Shown piece by piece: positions 43,555-52,913 of a DNA stretch of 64,000 nt. The position numbers and the translations under genes are program-made. The notes beneath the pieces were generated by a model. The model saw only the letters and a program-made list of their open reading frames with translations. It was not told the DNA's origin and did not search any database. Position 1 is the stretch's first letter; the number at the start of each line of letters is the position of its first letter. Source of the stretch: Lawsonibacter sp. (GTDB lineage: Bacteria > Bacillota > Clostridia > Oscillospirales > Oscillospiraceae); NCBI GenBank assembly GCA_022791995.1, contig JAAWAD010000014.1, positions 1-64,000 of the forward strand, given 5' to 3'.

Positions 43555-45309
43555 ATGGCAATTATTGGGATTGATCTGGGCACCACCAACAGTCTGGCGG
43601 CGGTGTGGCGAAACGGGCGCAGTGAGCTGATCCCCAACGCTGCCGGGGCCTTTCTTACGCCTAGTGCTGTCAGCCTGGACGAGGACGGAACTGTTCTGGT
43701 GGGCCAGGCCGCCCGGGACCGGCTGATCTCGCACCCGGAGCGGACCGCTGCCCGCTTCAAGCGGTACATGGGGACGGATAAGGTCTTTCACCTGGGGGAG
43801 AGGAGCTTTACACCGGAGGAGCTCTCGGCCCTGGTTCTCCGCAGCCTGCGGGAGGACGCGGAGGCCTATCTGGGGGAGCCGGTGACAGAGGCGGTTATCA
43901 GCGTGCCCGCCTATTTTGCCGAGCCCCAGCGCTCCGCCACCAAGCGGGCAGGCGCTTTGGCGGGGCTCCGGGTGGAGCGGCTGGTCAACGAGCCCTCCGC
44001 TGCCGCAGTGGCGGCCCACATTGCAGAGGGGGACCAGGATAAGGTGTGTTTGGTCTTTGATCTGGGGGGCGGTACGCTGGATGTGTCCCTGGTGGAGCGC
44101 TTTGAGAATGTCGTCAGTGTTACCGCCGTCAGCGGCGACAACCGCCTGGGAGGGACGGATTTTGATTTGGCTATTGCCAAGGCCTTCTGCCAGGAGACAG
44201 GGATGGAGTTTGACGCCCTGGAAACCCAGCAGCGGGAGCTGCTGATCCGTCAGGCGGAGTCCTGTAAAATCGCGCTTACCACCCAGGAGCCAGTGCTGAT
44301 GACGGTGGACAACGACGGGAAGACAGCCTCGCTGCTGCTCACCAACGAATGGATGATTCATGCGTGCAGTACGCTTTTCCAGCGGCTGGCTGCCCCGGCC
44401 CGCCGGGTGTTTGTGGATGCGGGGATGTCCATAGAGGAACTGGATGAGCTGGTTTTGGTGGGAGGCTCCAGCCACATGCCCTCAGTCCGCCGGTATATCG
44501 CCCGGCTGCTGGGGCGGAAGCCGTCGGAGGACAGCCGACCTGACACCGCGATTGCCCTGGGAGTCGGTATCTGTGCCGGAATAAAGGCCCGGGCGGCAGA
44601 CTTGAAGGAGCTGGTGCTGACCGATGTGTGTCCCTTTACTCTGGGGGTGGCTGTTTTGGACCGGAGCAGCCCGGGGCGGCCGCTTATGTCCCCTTTGATT
44701 GAGCGAAATTGTGTCCTTCCCTCCAGCCGGGAGGACGTCTATACCACGGCCTATGACAACCAGGATACTGTGAACATCCGGGTCTATCAGGGGGAAAACC
44801 TCCATTGTGATGACAATACGTTTTTAGGTTCCCTGATGGTGAAGGTTCCCAAGGACAAGCAGGGCCACCAGCCAGTTCGGGTGCGGTTTACATATGACAT
44901 CAACGGTCTGCTGGAGGTGGAAGCGGCCAATGCAGCCGGAAAAATGTCCCGTCTGGTGGTGAAAAACAACAGCATGTCAGACGCAGAGGCAGAGCGGCGG
45001 CTGGTGGAGCTGTCCGCCTTAAAGCTGCACCCCCGGGAACAGGAGGTCCCACGGGCCCTGATTGCCCAGGCGGAGCGGCTGTATGTTGCCTCTGTGGGCC
45101 AGCTGCGGGGGCAGGTAGTGCGCCTTCTGGAGTGGTACCAGAATATTTTGAACAGCCAGAATCCCTTGCTGATTGGCAGAGCCTCCCGGCATATGAAGCA
45201 GACTCTGGGGCAGTTGGAGACCTGGATGGGCGAGTGCGGCTTGCCGGAGCTGGATTTCAGCCTGTTTGATGAGGAGAGAGACGAGGACGAGGAGGATACA
45301 ATGTCATGA
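43555..45309 (+). CDS. hscC: Hsp70-family chaperone, HscC type
   Basis: The product is 584 aa, shorter than DnaK and close to E. coli HscC (about 556). GIDLGTTNSLAAVW starts the ATPase domain. ISVPAYF, FDLGGGTLDVSLVE and VLVGGSSHMPSVR are the Hsp70 nucleotide-binding signatures. The substrate-binding part is followed by a reduced helical lid and an acidic end (DEERDEDEEDTMS). AAGGGGG precedes the ATG. It is the first of three overlapping or closely spaced genes, with its J-domain partner overlapping its stop. HscC is a specialised Hsp70 that works with HPE-type J proteins rather than general DnaJ. Confidence 0.92.
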   Translation: MAIIGIDLGTTNSLAAVWRNGRSELIPNAAGAFLTPSAVSLDEDGTVLVGQAARDRLISHPERTAARFKRYMGTDKVFHLGERSFTPEELSALVLRSLREDAEAYLGEPVTEAVISVPAYFAEPQRSATKRAGALAGLRVERLVNEPSAAAVAAHIAEGDQDKVCLVFDLGGGTLDVSLVERFENVVSVTAVSGDNRLGGTDFDLAIAKAFCQETGMEFDALETQQRELLIRQAESCKIALTTQEPVLMTVDNDGKTASLLLTNEWMIHACSTLFQRLAAPARRVFVDAGMSIEELDELVLVGGSSHMPSVRRYIARLLGRKPSEDSRPDTAIALGVGICAGIKARAADLKELVLTDVCPFTLGVAVLDRSSPGRPLMSPLIERNCVLPSSREDVYTTAYDNQDTVNIRVYQGENLHCDDNTFLGSLMVKVPKDKQGHQPVRVRFTYDINGLLEVEAANAAGKMSRLVVKNNSMSDAEAERRLVELSALKLHPREQEVPRALIAQAERLYVASVGQLRGQVVRLLEWYQNILNSQNPLLIGRASRHMKQTLGQLETWMGECGLPELDFSLFDEERDEDEEDTMS

Positions 45310-46928
45310 ACTGGCCATGGAACGCATTGGGCCTACCTGGCCCGGCAGACCTGGCAGCGGTGCGCCGGGCCTATGCGGAGCGGCTGAAAACTACCCACCC
45401 AGAGGAGGACCCGGAGGGGTTCCAGCGCCTTCACGAGGCGTATCAGGAGGCCCGACGTCTGGCCCGGAAGGCAGGAGGGACCGTCCCTGCGTCGGAGAAC
45501 AGAACGGCCAGCCCCGAACAGGAGCGCCCAAGGGGGTCTTCCGAAGAGCCCCCGGAGGGGGCGGAGCCTTGGGATTATGACCGCATCTTTGCCCAGGAGG
45601 CCCAGCGGCGGGCAGAGGAGCGGGAGCGAAATACCCAGGCGCGGCGGGCAGCCTTCTTCGCCAGATATCAACCTTCGGAACCCGAGGAGGCCCGGCTCCT
45701 GGGGCAGCGGTGGGCCCGGATTGAGGCTGCGCTGACCATAGTGGAGGAGCTGTCGGACAGCCACGCTCCCCTCCAGGATTGGGTTACCTTTTTCCACAGC
45801 GGTGTCTTTTTCTCGGTCAAGGGGGATGGGGACTTTGTGGCCGGCCTGGAGGAGTTTTTGCGCCGGACCTCGGATCTGGAAGGGGAGGTCAAGCAAGAGC
45901 TGATTCAGACCTTTGGGCTCTGGAAGCGGTCTGTGCCGCCGGAGTGGCAGGGTCTCCAGGTCCTGTTGACCGGCGTGACCCCGCCGCCCCCGCCCCAGTC
46001 CAGGGAGAAAAAGCCCATCTGGAAGCGTTGGACGGCGTGGGTTGCGCTGCTGGTGGTTCTGACCCCCTTTTTCATTCATGGCATTGGATATCTCCGCAGC
46101 ATCCCGGGCCGGCAGGAGCGGGCGCGGATGTGTCAGTATCTGGAGGAGGACCTGGGCCGGAAAATGGAATCCAGGTGGGACGGCACAAACTATGGGAATG
46201 TCTATGCCCCCTGGGACCAGCCGGGCCTGACGTTTCAAGCCTGGCCGGAGGGGGAGCGGAACCTGGCGGAAGGTCAGCGGGGCTATACAACGAATTACGG
46301 AAACGTGATGTTTACCGAAGCTTTAAAGGAATTTGCCCAGCAGAGAGGCTATGAGCTGAAGGAGATTGAAGAGGGCGGCGTGAAAGGGATCTATGGATCC
46401 TCCCCCGGGGCTTATCTGCTGAAGGTGTCCCTGTGGGGCGAGGAGGAGGGCTTAACCGCTTTGGGCGAGCTGCTGTCCTCTCTGGAGAAAGCGAACTGGT
46501 ATCAGGTGTGTCCCCCTGCCTATCAGCTCCACCTGGCCGTTATGAATTTTGCCTGGTACACTTATATCCCGGATACCCCCTTCGACATCGAGTCGCTTTT
46601 GCACTATTACCAGACGGCGGCGGGGACCGACCTGTGTGCCTATCTGGTGGAGAAAAGCGGCCTGGCTGAGGCGGACTTTCCCGGTGCAGCGTACCGGCTG
46701 GAGGCCCAAGGGGTTGTGGAGCTGCCGGATAGACAGATGTTCCTGGTCAGCGGTGTGGATGCCAGCGGCGAGACCGTGAGGCAGTATCTCTTTGACGGCT
46801 GGCGGGAGGTTTTCAGTGTTCCGGCGGAGGACTACAGAACGGACAAGGAATCCTTCCGGCTGCGGGGGGACGCCTTCCAGAGCGACTGGGCGGATAAGCC
46901 GATTCAGCTGAGCTTAATGCGCAAGTAG
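45306..46928 (+). CDS. Membrane-anchored J-domain protein (DjlB/DjlC-like)
   Basis: The product is 540 aa and overlaps the hscC stop as ATGA. Residues 1-48 are a J-like domain (WPWNALGL, AVRRAYAERLKTTHPE, FQRLHEAYQEA). The usual HPD triad is replaced by HPE (residues 31-33), as I recall for the DjlB/DjlC partners of HscC. A charged linker follows, then one membrane helix at about residues 240-258 (WVALLVVLTPFFIHGIG). The remaining ~280 residues lie on the far side of the membrane and match no domain I recognise. The layout suggests recruitment of HscC to the inner face of the membrane. Confidence 0.85.
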   Translation: MNWPWNALGLPGPADLAAVRRAYAERLKTTHPEEDPEGFQRLHEAYQEARRLARKAGGTVPASENRTASPEQERPRGSSEEPPEGAEPWDYDRIFAQEAQRRAEERERNTQARRAAFFARYQPSEPEEARLLGQRWARIEAALTIVEELSDSHAPLQDWVTFFHSGVFFSVKGDGDFVAGLEEFLRRTSDLEGEVKQELIQTFGLWKRSVPPEWQGLQVLLTGVTPPPPPQSREKKPIWKRWTAWVALLVVLTPFFIHGIGYLRSIPGRQERARMCQYLEEDLGRKMESRWDGTNYGNVYAPWDQPGLTFQAWPEGERNLAEGQRGYTTNYGNVMFTEALKEFAQQRGYELKEIEEGGVKGIYGSSPGAYLLKVSLWGEEEGLTALGELLSSLEKANWYQVCPPAYQLHLAVMNFAWYTYIPDTPFDIESLLHYYQTAAGTDLCAYLVEKSGLAEADFPGAAYRLEAQGVVELPDRQMFLVSGVDASGETVRQYLFDGWREVFSVPAEDYRTDKESFRLRGDAFQSDWADKPIQLSLMRK

Positions 46929-46942
46929 CGGGGGAGATGGAT

Positions 46943-48130
46943 ATGAATTTTTTACGGAAGAACAGCCTGTACATTCGGATTGTGATTACCTTTCTGCTGG
47001 CAATGGTTTTGCAGGAGAAGCTGCTGGAGGGGCCTGCCTGGACAACCTACTATAACTCGATGGATCTGGGACCTGGAAGTATTGGAAGCCCTGCCCAGGC
47101 GGATACCCCTGTGGCCCACTCCATTGCTGAGATGGAGCAGCTGGATCGCTTCCGGGTGGAGCGGGTCCAAAACGACTGGAATGACCACGAGGGGGGCTCC
47201 TATCTCTCAAGCGGCTACTACTGGCTGCTGACTCTGGACAGTGGAGAGCAGATCGCCATGCAGTACAATTTGGATGGAGATGAATACGACCCTATGCGCA
47301 ACTACTGGGGCTCGCCCATCGGCGTGTGGCGGCCCTGGGAGCTGACCGACCAGGACCGGGCTATCCTGGCCCGGGAGGCCCCTGACCTGGCGACCACGGA
47401 GTATTACGCCGATATGCAGGGCAATCACGAGGACGCCATGGATAAGGAGGAGTTTGTCGAGGCGTACAAGTATTCTGTCCTGTTTGGCTTCGTTGTCCTG
47501 CTGTGCCTCCTTCAGGTCCTTTGGGGGCTGTTCCGCAGACGGCAGGCGGAGATCACACGGGTACGGAACGATTTGGAGCTTTGGCTGACAGGGACCTATG
47601 CCATCTGGGCCCAGTTTTTTGCCGGGTGGGTCTTGGATAACCCGGAAATTGCCCAGAATGGCCCGTTCTATATTGGAGCCATTCCCCGGACACGAGCTTT
47701 CGTGAAGATGATGAAAAAGGTATTGGACGATAGCTGGGAGATCACCAATTACCAGGAGCTGCTGGAGACTGTGGAGTATATGAGCGAGGGTCCGGGGTAT
47801 CAGCACTCCGAGGGAGATCCGGCCAGCCTGGCCTGGGAGCTGTGCCGTTCCATGCAGCTGCTGGGCTGTGCATACATGGTGGGCTGGTGCAGCCGGGAGG
47901 AGCTGATTCGCCGGTCCTGTGTGGTGGGGCGGATTATGCAGAAGGACTTCCAGTCCTGGGAGGAGCTTTGCCAGGGATTCCTGGATGGCTTCTCCGCCTG
48001 GCGTCTCTCCGGCGGTCAGGACCCTGGAGATTTGGCCGCTGTGCAGCAGCGGGCAGATATCTACTGGGCCATCCGCCGGCGGGCGGACAGCCCCTATAAC
48101 CTGCCCTGGCAGATGGAGCTGAAGGGATAG
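46943..48130 (+). CDS. DUF1266-type membrane protein (YbeR/YbeU-like C-terminus)
   Basis: The start is ATG 46943, six bases after GGGGGAG; ATG 46937 abuts the ribosome site. The product is 395 aa. A hydrophobic N-terminal segment (IRIVITFLLAMVL) and a second helix near residue 180 (YSVLFGFVVLLCLLQVLWGLF) bracket an outside domain. The last ~180 residues contain LAWELCRSMQLLGCAYMVGW, then SCVVGRIMQKDFQSWEELCQGFLDGFSAWR, the DUF1266 pattern. In E. coli DUF1266 proteins YbeR and YbeU lie in the same locus as djlB, djlC and hscC, so the three genes likely act together. The biochemical role is unknown. Confidence 0.75.
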   Translation: MNFLRKNSLYIRIVITFLLAMVLQEKLLEGPAWTTYYNSMDLGPGSIGSPAQADTPVAHSIAEMEQLDRFRVERVQNDWNDHEGGSYLSSGYYWLLTLDSGEQIAMQYNLDGDEYDPMRNYWGSPIGVWRPWELTDQDRAILAREAPDLATTEYYADMQGNHEDAMDKEEFVEAYKYSVLFGFVVLLCLLQVLWGLFRRRQAEITRVRNDLELWLTGTYAIWAQFFAGWVLDNPEIAQNGPFYIGAIPRTRAFVKMMKKVLDDSWEITNYQELLETVEYMSEGPGYQHSEGDPASLAWELCRSMQLLGCAYMVGWCSREELIRRSCVVGRIMQKDFQSWEELCQGFLDGFSAWRLSGGQDPGDLAAVQQRADIYWAIRRRADSPYNLPWQMELKG

Positions 48131-48134
48131 ACAC

Positions 48135-48168
48135 AAAGGAGGCTGACTCGACGGAGCCAGCCTCCTTT
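48135..48168. terminator. Terminator after the DUF1266 gene
   Basis: AAAGGAGGCTG (48135-48145) and CAGCCTCCTTT (48158-48168) form an 11-bp stem between convergent genes. Confidence 0.88.
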
Positions 48169-48184
48169 GCAGATGTAGGATTGG

Positions 48185-49444
48185 CTATTTCGGGTTCCAA
48201 AGGGAAAGCTTACTATACAACGGGTCAGTCTTTTGATAGGCATATTGAATGATGGCCAAACTGATAATAGTTAAGACAGTAAAAGATATATATGTAGCAA
48301 TATAATTTCCGGTATAGTCTGCAAACAGTCCGGGGAGAGGACTGAACAGAAAGCTTCCGATTGCATAGGATAACGAACTCCATTTAACCGCTTGCTCATA
48401 CATATGTTCCTCTGTCAAATCCTGTGCCCATCGAGCCAACGACACGGTAGCGATAGGCAATCCAACGCCATACAGTGTCATGGAGACGAAGGGGAAAATC
48501 TTTGTGTTTACACCAGCAAGACAGCAAAAAACTTGAGCAACAATTAAAGCAGAACCAATTATAAAGTTGGATTTCCAGCCTCCAAACAAATCTGCAATCT
48601 CTCCGCACAAAATTTTTCCAACAATCAGAGCAATCCCCAAGTATGTCATCAAACTGGCAATATGACCAGAGGAGTACCCCAGGGTGGTGTAGTGGACCGT
48701 CAAGTGAGAAAATCCTGGACCAGCTGGGCCAGCCAAAAAAAGGACAGCGATGTATAGCAGTCTGCAACGATTGGTGCTTTTTTCTTGTTGGACAGGGCAG
48801 CTCTTTTGCGCCAGCTCGGAGCTGTGGGATGTGTAAGGACCGATGCCCATGGCTTCCGGCCGATCCTGTACGAAGAGCAGCACAATGCAGGCCAAGATCA
48901 CTGTAAGTATAGCCTCTCCTAAAAAAGCGGTTTTTACCCCATACCGTTCGATCACAGCTGTGACGAAAGGGGGCATCACAACAGTTGCAATCCCGCTGCC
49001 CGTAGTGCCAATTCCCATTGCGATTCCACGGTGGCTATGAAACCAATGGCTGATTAAAATTGTGATTGGAACCGAACCAGCCCAGGCATAGGTGAGTCCA
49101 GATAAGGCAGAAGCAACACAATAGGCGGAAAATGTGGATGCAGCAGCAAAAATCAGGCGGGAAATAATTTCCAGGCACATACCGATTCCAACGGTTTTCC
49201 GCAGACCCAACCGGAGACACAGCTTGTCGACTGTAAACATGCCTGCGATCGCAAACAGGCGGTTCATTGTAATAATCAGAGAGCCCTGAGTATTGGTGAA
49301 TCCATTTGTGCGGATGATGTAGGGCTGATATATGGAAAACACGTTGGAGCATAGCCCCATTGCTACAAACAGCATCAGTGCGCAGGTAGCGCAAATCACC
49401 CAGGCATAGTGGACTTTTTTAGAAAGGATCTGGCGCAGGCGCAT
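48185..49444 (-). CDS. MFS transporter (OFA / monocarboxylate-type)
   Basis: The product is 419 aa with twelve predicted membrane helices. The first 20 residues are cytosolic and basic. The GRxGRR-like inter-helix loop reads DKLCLRLGLRKTVGIG, and HSHRGIAMGIGTTGSGIATVVMPP is the helix 4-5 signature of oxalate:formate antiporter-type MFS. Substrate is not determined; the adjacent racemase, lyase and dehydrogenase genes suggest a carboxylate. It is the last gene of the minus-strand cluster from 57.0 kb, 47 bp after the larA-like gene, with GAGGGG upstream. Confidence 0.85.
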   Translation of the reverse strand: MRLRQILSKKVHYAWVICATCALMLFVAMGLCSNVFSIYQPYIIRTNGFTNTQGSLIITMNRLFAIAGMFTVDKLCLRLGLRKTVGIGMCLEIISRLIFAAASTFSAYCVASALSGLTYAWAGSVPITILISHWFHSHRGIAMGIGTTGSGIATVVMPPFVTAVIERYGVKTAFLGEAILTVILACIVLLFVQDRPEAMGIGPYTSHSSELAQKSCPVQQEKSTNRCRLLYIAVLFLAGPAGPGFSHLTVHYTTLGYSSGHIASLMTYLGIALIVGKILCGEIADLFGGWKSNFIIGSALIVAQVFCCLAGVNTKIFPFVSMTLYGVGLPIATVSLARWAQDLTEEHMYEQAVKWSSLSYAIGSFLFSPLPGLFADYTGNYIATYISFTVLTIISLAIIQYAYQKTDPLYSKLSLWNPK

Positions 49445-49491
49445 ATGTACCCCTCAATTTCTGAAAGAATTTGGGACGGTTTTGCTGCCTT

Positions 49492-50778
49492 TTATACAAT
49501 AAACTTTGGCATCGTTTTAGAGCTCTGGGGCATTAAGGCAATCGTTTGTTCTGGAGCACTCCCTTGGCTGAGAGCGAGTGCCTCCTCTATGCTGCTTGCG
49601 GGGAGGATCTTGGTATTTTGAAACAGCTCCTTTGGTATCTGTGAAACCAAGATAAAACGGAATTGTTCTGCTGCATTTGCGAACAGATACCCCATAAAGC
49701 CTCCGATTGTGAAGTGGTTCCGTAAAGCGCGTTCTCGATCTTCCATATTTGTGAACTCTACAATTTGCCGGCGGCAGTCCTCATCTCCAAAGCCTTCTGG
49801 GCATTGAGCCAGCAGTAAAATGGTCCCCCCGGGGGCAGTCATTTGTACCGCATTCGCCAGTGTTTTCGAGGCCTGATACAAATTGATGTCCTTTGGAGCT
49901 CCTCCTGTAGAGGCAATCACATACTGACAGCGTCCCTTTACTGGCACACTGTCTGCCTGATCCACATAATCTGCTCCAGCTTGGTGAGCCTGAATCCAGT
50001 CACCGGCAAACGCCTTGACAATGGTATGCTCTTCACCTACTACGATATTTAGCAGGTAGTCTGGTTTGGCAAAAGCGGCTGCCTCCATTAAATCTGTGTG
50101 CATGGGGTTGGTCATATCCATACAGCCGCAGCGAATGCTGGGATGAACTCCGTTTCCAAAGCCGGGGTTCAAGACATTGCAGTGGTTTGTGTTGATAGTC
50201 TCCCGACCTGCGATACCAGGGACAACGCTCTTTCTTCCACCGCCAAAGCCCGCCATAGAATGGCAGGTGATACCTCCGGTTAAAATCAGTTTATCAGCGT
50301 TTAAAGCGACGGAATTGAGCCAAACCGGCGTCCCCCGGCTGGTTTTACCCAGATAAGATAAAGATTCTGTTTCATCACACTGGTGGTCGATAATTTGGAA
50401 GCGGTGGAATAATTCCTCCCCAATCAGTGTTAAGTGTTCTTCTGGCGTCTGCCGCCGGTGTGTTCCATTGGCGGATAGAAGCTTGATATCACAGTCTGGG
50501 ATTCCGATCCTGTTCAGCTTAGCAATCAGTAGTGGGAGATATTGGCTGGTAGGCTGCCAGCTTCTTGTGATATCAGAGATGATAATGCACACAGTATCGC
50601 CAGGGCGGACAACCTCCTCAATCAAAGGAGCACCAATCGGATTTTGAAGTGCATCTTCAATGATATGTTCTACTGGCTGGCAGGCACCTTCCAGTGGCCT
50701 GGGGAGGAGATGCTCCTTGACCACGCCTTGGGGAAGATCAAAAGAGAGCTCAGTGCCGCCATAATTCATTTTTACCAT
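49492..50778 (-). CDS. LarA-family nickel-pincer 2-hydroxyacid racemase/epimerase
   Basis: The start is ATG 50778 behind GGAGG. The product is 428 aa, LarA length. LarA enzymes swap the configuration of the C2 hydroxyl using a nickel-pincer cofactor. The key residues are in place: His in ANGTHRRQTPEEH (about residue 104), His in CHSMAGFGGGRKS (about 172) and the cofactor-binding Lys about ten residues later; L. plantarum LarA has H108, H174 and K184. PGIAGRETI follows. LarBCE cofactor-synthesis genes are not in the window. Substrate could be lactate, malate or an aldonate; the neighbours argue for a carboxylate with a longer chain. Confidence 0.85.
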   Translation of the reverse strand: MVKMNYGGTELSFDLPQGVVKEHLLPRPLEGACQPVEHIIEDALQNPIGAPLIEEVVRPGDTVCIIISDITRSWQPTSQYLPLLIAKLNRIGIPDCDIKLLSANGTHRRQTPEEHLTLIGEELFHRFQIIDHQCDETESLSYLGKTSRGTPVWLNSVALNADKLILTGGITCHSMAGFGGGRKSVVPGIAGRETINTNHCNVLNPGFGNGVHPSIRCGCMDMTNPMHTDLMEAAAFAKPDYLLNIVVGEEHTIVKAFAGDWIQAHQAGADYVDQADSVPVKGRCQYVIASTGGAPKDINLYQASKTLANAVQMTAPGGTILLLAQCPEGFGDEDCRRQIVEFTNMEDRERALRNHFTIGGFMGYLFANAAEQFRFILVSQIPKELFQNTKILPASSIEEALALSQGSAPEQTIALMPQSSKTMPKFIV

Positions 50779-50813
50779 ATCTAAGCCTCCAATATTGTAT
50801 GATTTACGGAAAA

Positions 50814-50842
50814 GGAGCACAGATGCAGAGCATCCGTGCTCC
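50814..50842 (-). terminator. Intercistronic hairpin between the lyase and larA-like genes
   Basis: On the minus strand GGAGCACGGATG pairs with CATCTGTGCTCC (one G-U pair), followed by TTTTCC. It probably ends part of the transcripts after the lyase. Confidence 0.75.
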
Positions 50843-50851
50843 TTATATGCA

Positions 50852-51748
50852 TTATGAAAGCATACCAAGGCGTTTCATTTCTGCCTTTACTTCTTCCTTC
50901 ACCCCGTCTGGCGCTTCGGCACAGGGCATCAAAGGAAGGCCGGCCTCAAAGCCCTGAAGTGTCATAGCATACTTGGAGGGGCCGGGGTTCTGGGACTTGA
51001 ACAGCAGGCGCTGAAGCTTCTGATAACGGAATCCCAACTCGGTGACTTTAGCAGCATCTCCGGCCATTGCGGCATGATAAATTTCGACCCACTGCGCAGG
51101 CAACACGTTCGAGGAAGCCAGGATGGCGCCCTTAGCGCCAGCCAGCATCTCCCAGGCGGCCAGATACTCGTTGCCGGACAGGACTTGAATTTTGTCCCCA
51201 AAACGGCCAATCAGCTCCACAGTTTGTTCCAGCTTACAGGAGCACTCCTTGATTCCTACAATGTTTGGGATTGCCTCAATTAATGCCCCCACAACGTCAG
51301 GGGAGGTGCCATAACCATTATCGCCAAAACGGCCAGGGAAATTGTAGATCAAAATGGGCATGTCTACAGCCTTGTCAATAGCTTGGAAAAAGTCGATACA
51401 GCCCTGAACAGTGGTCGCACGGCCAAAGGGCGGTGCAACCAGAATCATATCGGCCCCGGCAGCTTTTGCAGTTTTTGCAGAATCAATCGCCTCATAAATA
51501 CCTAATTCCACGACACCAGCGACAACAGGTACGCGGTGAGCGATCGACTGTACGCCAATTTCCAGGATTTTTTTCCGTGCTTCCTTGGGGACAGCGGTGT
51601 TTTCACCTGTGCCGCCCAGAAGCAACAGACTGCCAGCCCCTTTTTGGATCTGGTCCTCAAGGATTGCTCTCAGCGCCGCTTCATTTACAGTGATACCATC
51701 TGCCAGCATAGGAGAGATAACAGCAGTCATGATTCCAAGATTTTCCAC
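50852..51748 (-). CDS. DapA/NAL-family lyase, copy 1
   Basis: GTG 51748 is used (AGGAAGGTG 9-11 bases upstream); ATG 51730 is possible. The product is 298 aa, a TIM-barrel class I lyase. LLGGTGENTAV binds the keto acid carboxylate, YNFPGRF supplies the Tyr, and GIKECS the Schiff-base Lys (about residue 166). The family includes dihydrodipicolinate synthase, N-acetylneuraminate lyase and 2-keto-3-deoxy- or 4-hydroxy-2-oxo-acid aldolases. Catabolic neighbours make biosynthetic DapA unlikely. It is about 45% similar by eye to copy 2 at 56 kb. Confidence 0.9.
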   Translation of the reverse strand: MENLGIMTAVISPMLADGITVNEAALRAILEDQIQKGAGSLLLLGGTGENTAVPKEARKKILEIGVQSIAHRVPVVAGVVELGIYEAIDSAKTAKAAGADMILVAPPFGRATTVQGCIDFFQAIDKAVDMPILIYNFPGRFGDNGYGTSPDVVGALIEAIPNIVGIKECSCKLEQTVELIGRFGDKIQVLSGNEYLAAWEMLAGAKGAILASSNVLPAQWVEIYHAAMAGDAAKVTELGFRYQKLQRLLFKSQNPGPSKYAMTLQGFEAGLPLMPCAEAPDGVKEEVKAEMKRLGMLS

Positions 51749-51816
51749 ATTAAAACACACCTTCCTAAAAATATTTCCCAATTTGCTTTTGTGTTCCTCT
51801 GGAGAAAAATAACTCT

Positions 51817-51848
51817 GTGATTCCCTCCCCCTGTGGGGAAGGGAACAC
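51817..51848 (-). terminator. Hairpin between the dehydrogenase and lyase genes
   Basis: GTG-TTCCC-CCCC pairs with GGGG-GGGAA-CAC around CTGT with small bulges; on the minus strand it is followed by a U-rich stretch (TTATTTTTC). Likely an attenuating intercistronic terminator. Confidence 0.55.
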
Positions 51849-51885
51849 GAAAAAGAATTGGAACAAAAATATTTGAGACTCCCTT

Positions 51886-52860
51886 TTAATTCGATTCCAT
51901 GGCCCGGCGATTAAACCAGTTATAAGTGGCCTCTCCGTTCAGTGCGAGGATTAGATTTTCTGCGGCCTTAGCAGAGCATCGCTGTTTTGCCTCATAAGTA
52001 TCCCCTGCGTTGTGTGGTGAGAGAATGATGTTATCCAGAGCAAACAGCGGATTATTCTCTTCTGGGGGCTCTTGCTCAAATACATCTAAGGCGGCGCCCG
52101 CAATGATGTGGTCTTTCAAAGCGTGATACAACGCAGATTGATCTACCACGGGTCCACGGCCCATGTTCAGCAGATAGGCGGAGGGTTTCATGGCCTTAAA
52201 CTGCTGAGGGCCCATCATGCCCCGGGTTTCAGGAGTAAGAGGCGCGTGGATTGTGACAAAGTCAGCCTTGGCCAGCCCCTCTTCCAAGGAGTCCACCTTC
52301 TCTACGCCAAGATCCGCCATAGCCTCACGAGACACATAGGCGTCATAAGCAATTACATTCATATCCAGTGCCTGGGCCTTCTTGGTTACATCTCGGCCAA
52401 TTCGGCCGAAGGCGATTACCATCAATGTTTTGCCAGCGACATCATTTGGAAAATTGGTTTCCCGAAACTTCCAATTACCCTGCCGTACATTTTTGTCGCC
52501 CTGAAGCACCTTACAGGCGCAAGCTAGGATAAACATAATTGCGTGTTCTGCGACAGAGGTATAGTTTGCATCTGGTACATTCAGCACACGGATGCCATGT
52601 TCTGTACAGGCATCAATATCAATGTTGTCCAGACCAATTCCGTGCTGCGCAACTACCTTAAGAGAAGGACAGCGTTCCACAACGTTTCGAGTAATGAATT
52701 CAACTCTGGTCAGGACCCCCTCAATCTGATTGGTATTGATATATTGAATTAAGGTTTCTTCTTTTCCGTCTGGTGCCATAAAAACCTCACATTGAGATTT
52801 CAGCATGTCCACACCAACGGGCTGAATTGTGGGATTGATTAGCAAAACGCGATGTTTCAT
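51886..52860 (-). CDS. D-2-hydroxyacid dehydrogenase (SerA-like)
   Basis: The product is 324 aa. It should interconvert a D-2-hydroxy acid and its 2-keto acid with NAD(H). VAQHGIGLDNIDIDAC, NVPDANYTSVAEHAI and the Rossmann motif AFGRIGRDV (first Gly replaced by Ala) are seen. The catalytic set is Arg in NMGRGPVVD, Glu in DVFEQEP and His in ILSPHNAG. There is no ACT domain, so it is not full-length SerA. With the LarA-like racemase it could let both enantiomers of a hydroxy acid enter the pathway. Confidence 0.9.
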   Translation of the reverse strand: MKHRVLLINPTIQPVGVDMLKSQCEVFMAPDGKEETLIQYINTNQIEGVLTRVEFITRNVVERCPSLKVVAQHGIGLDNIDIDACTEHGIRVLNVPDANYTSVAEHAIMFILACACKVLQGDKNVRQGNWKFRETNFPNDVAGKTLMVIAFGRIGRDVTKKAQALDMNVIAYDAYVSREAMADLGVEKVDSLEEGLAKADFVTIHAPLTPETRGMMGPQQFKAMKPSAYLLNMGRGPVVDQSALYHALKDHIIAGAALDVFEQEPPEENNPLFALDNIILSPHNAGDTYEAKQRCSAKAAENLILALNGEATYNWFNRRAMESN

Positions 52861-52913
52861 TTTTAAGACTTCCCTTCCAATAAGCTCTCATGGAAAGCGT
52901 TAACAGAGTGTGT

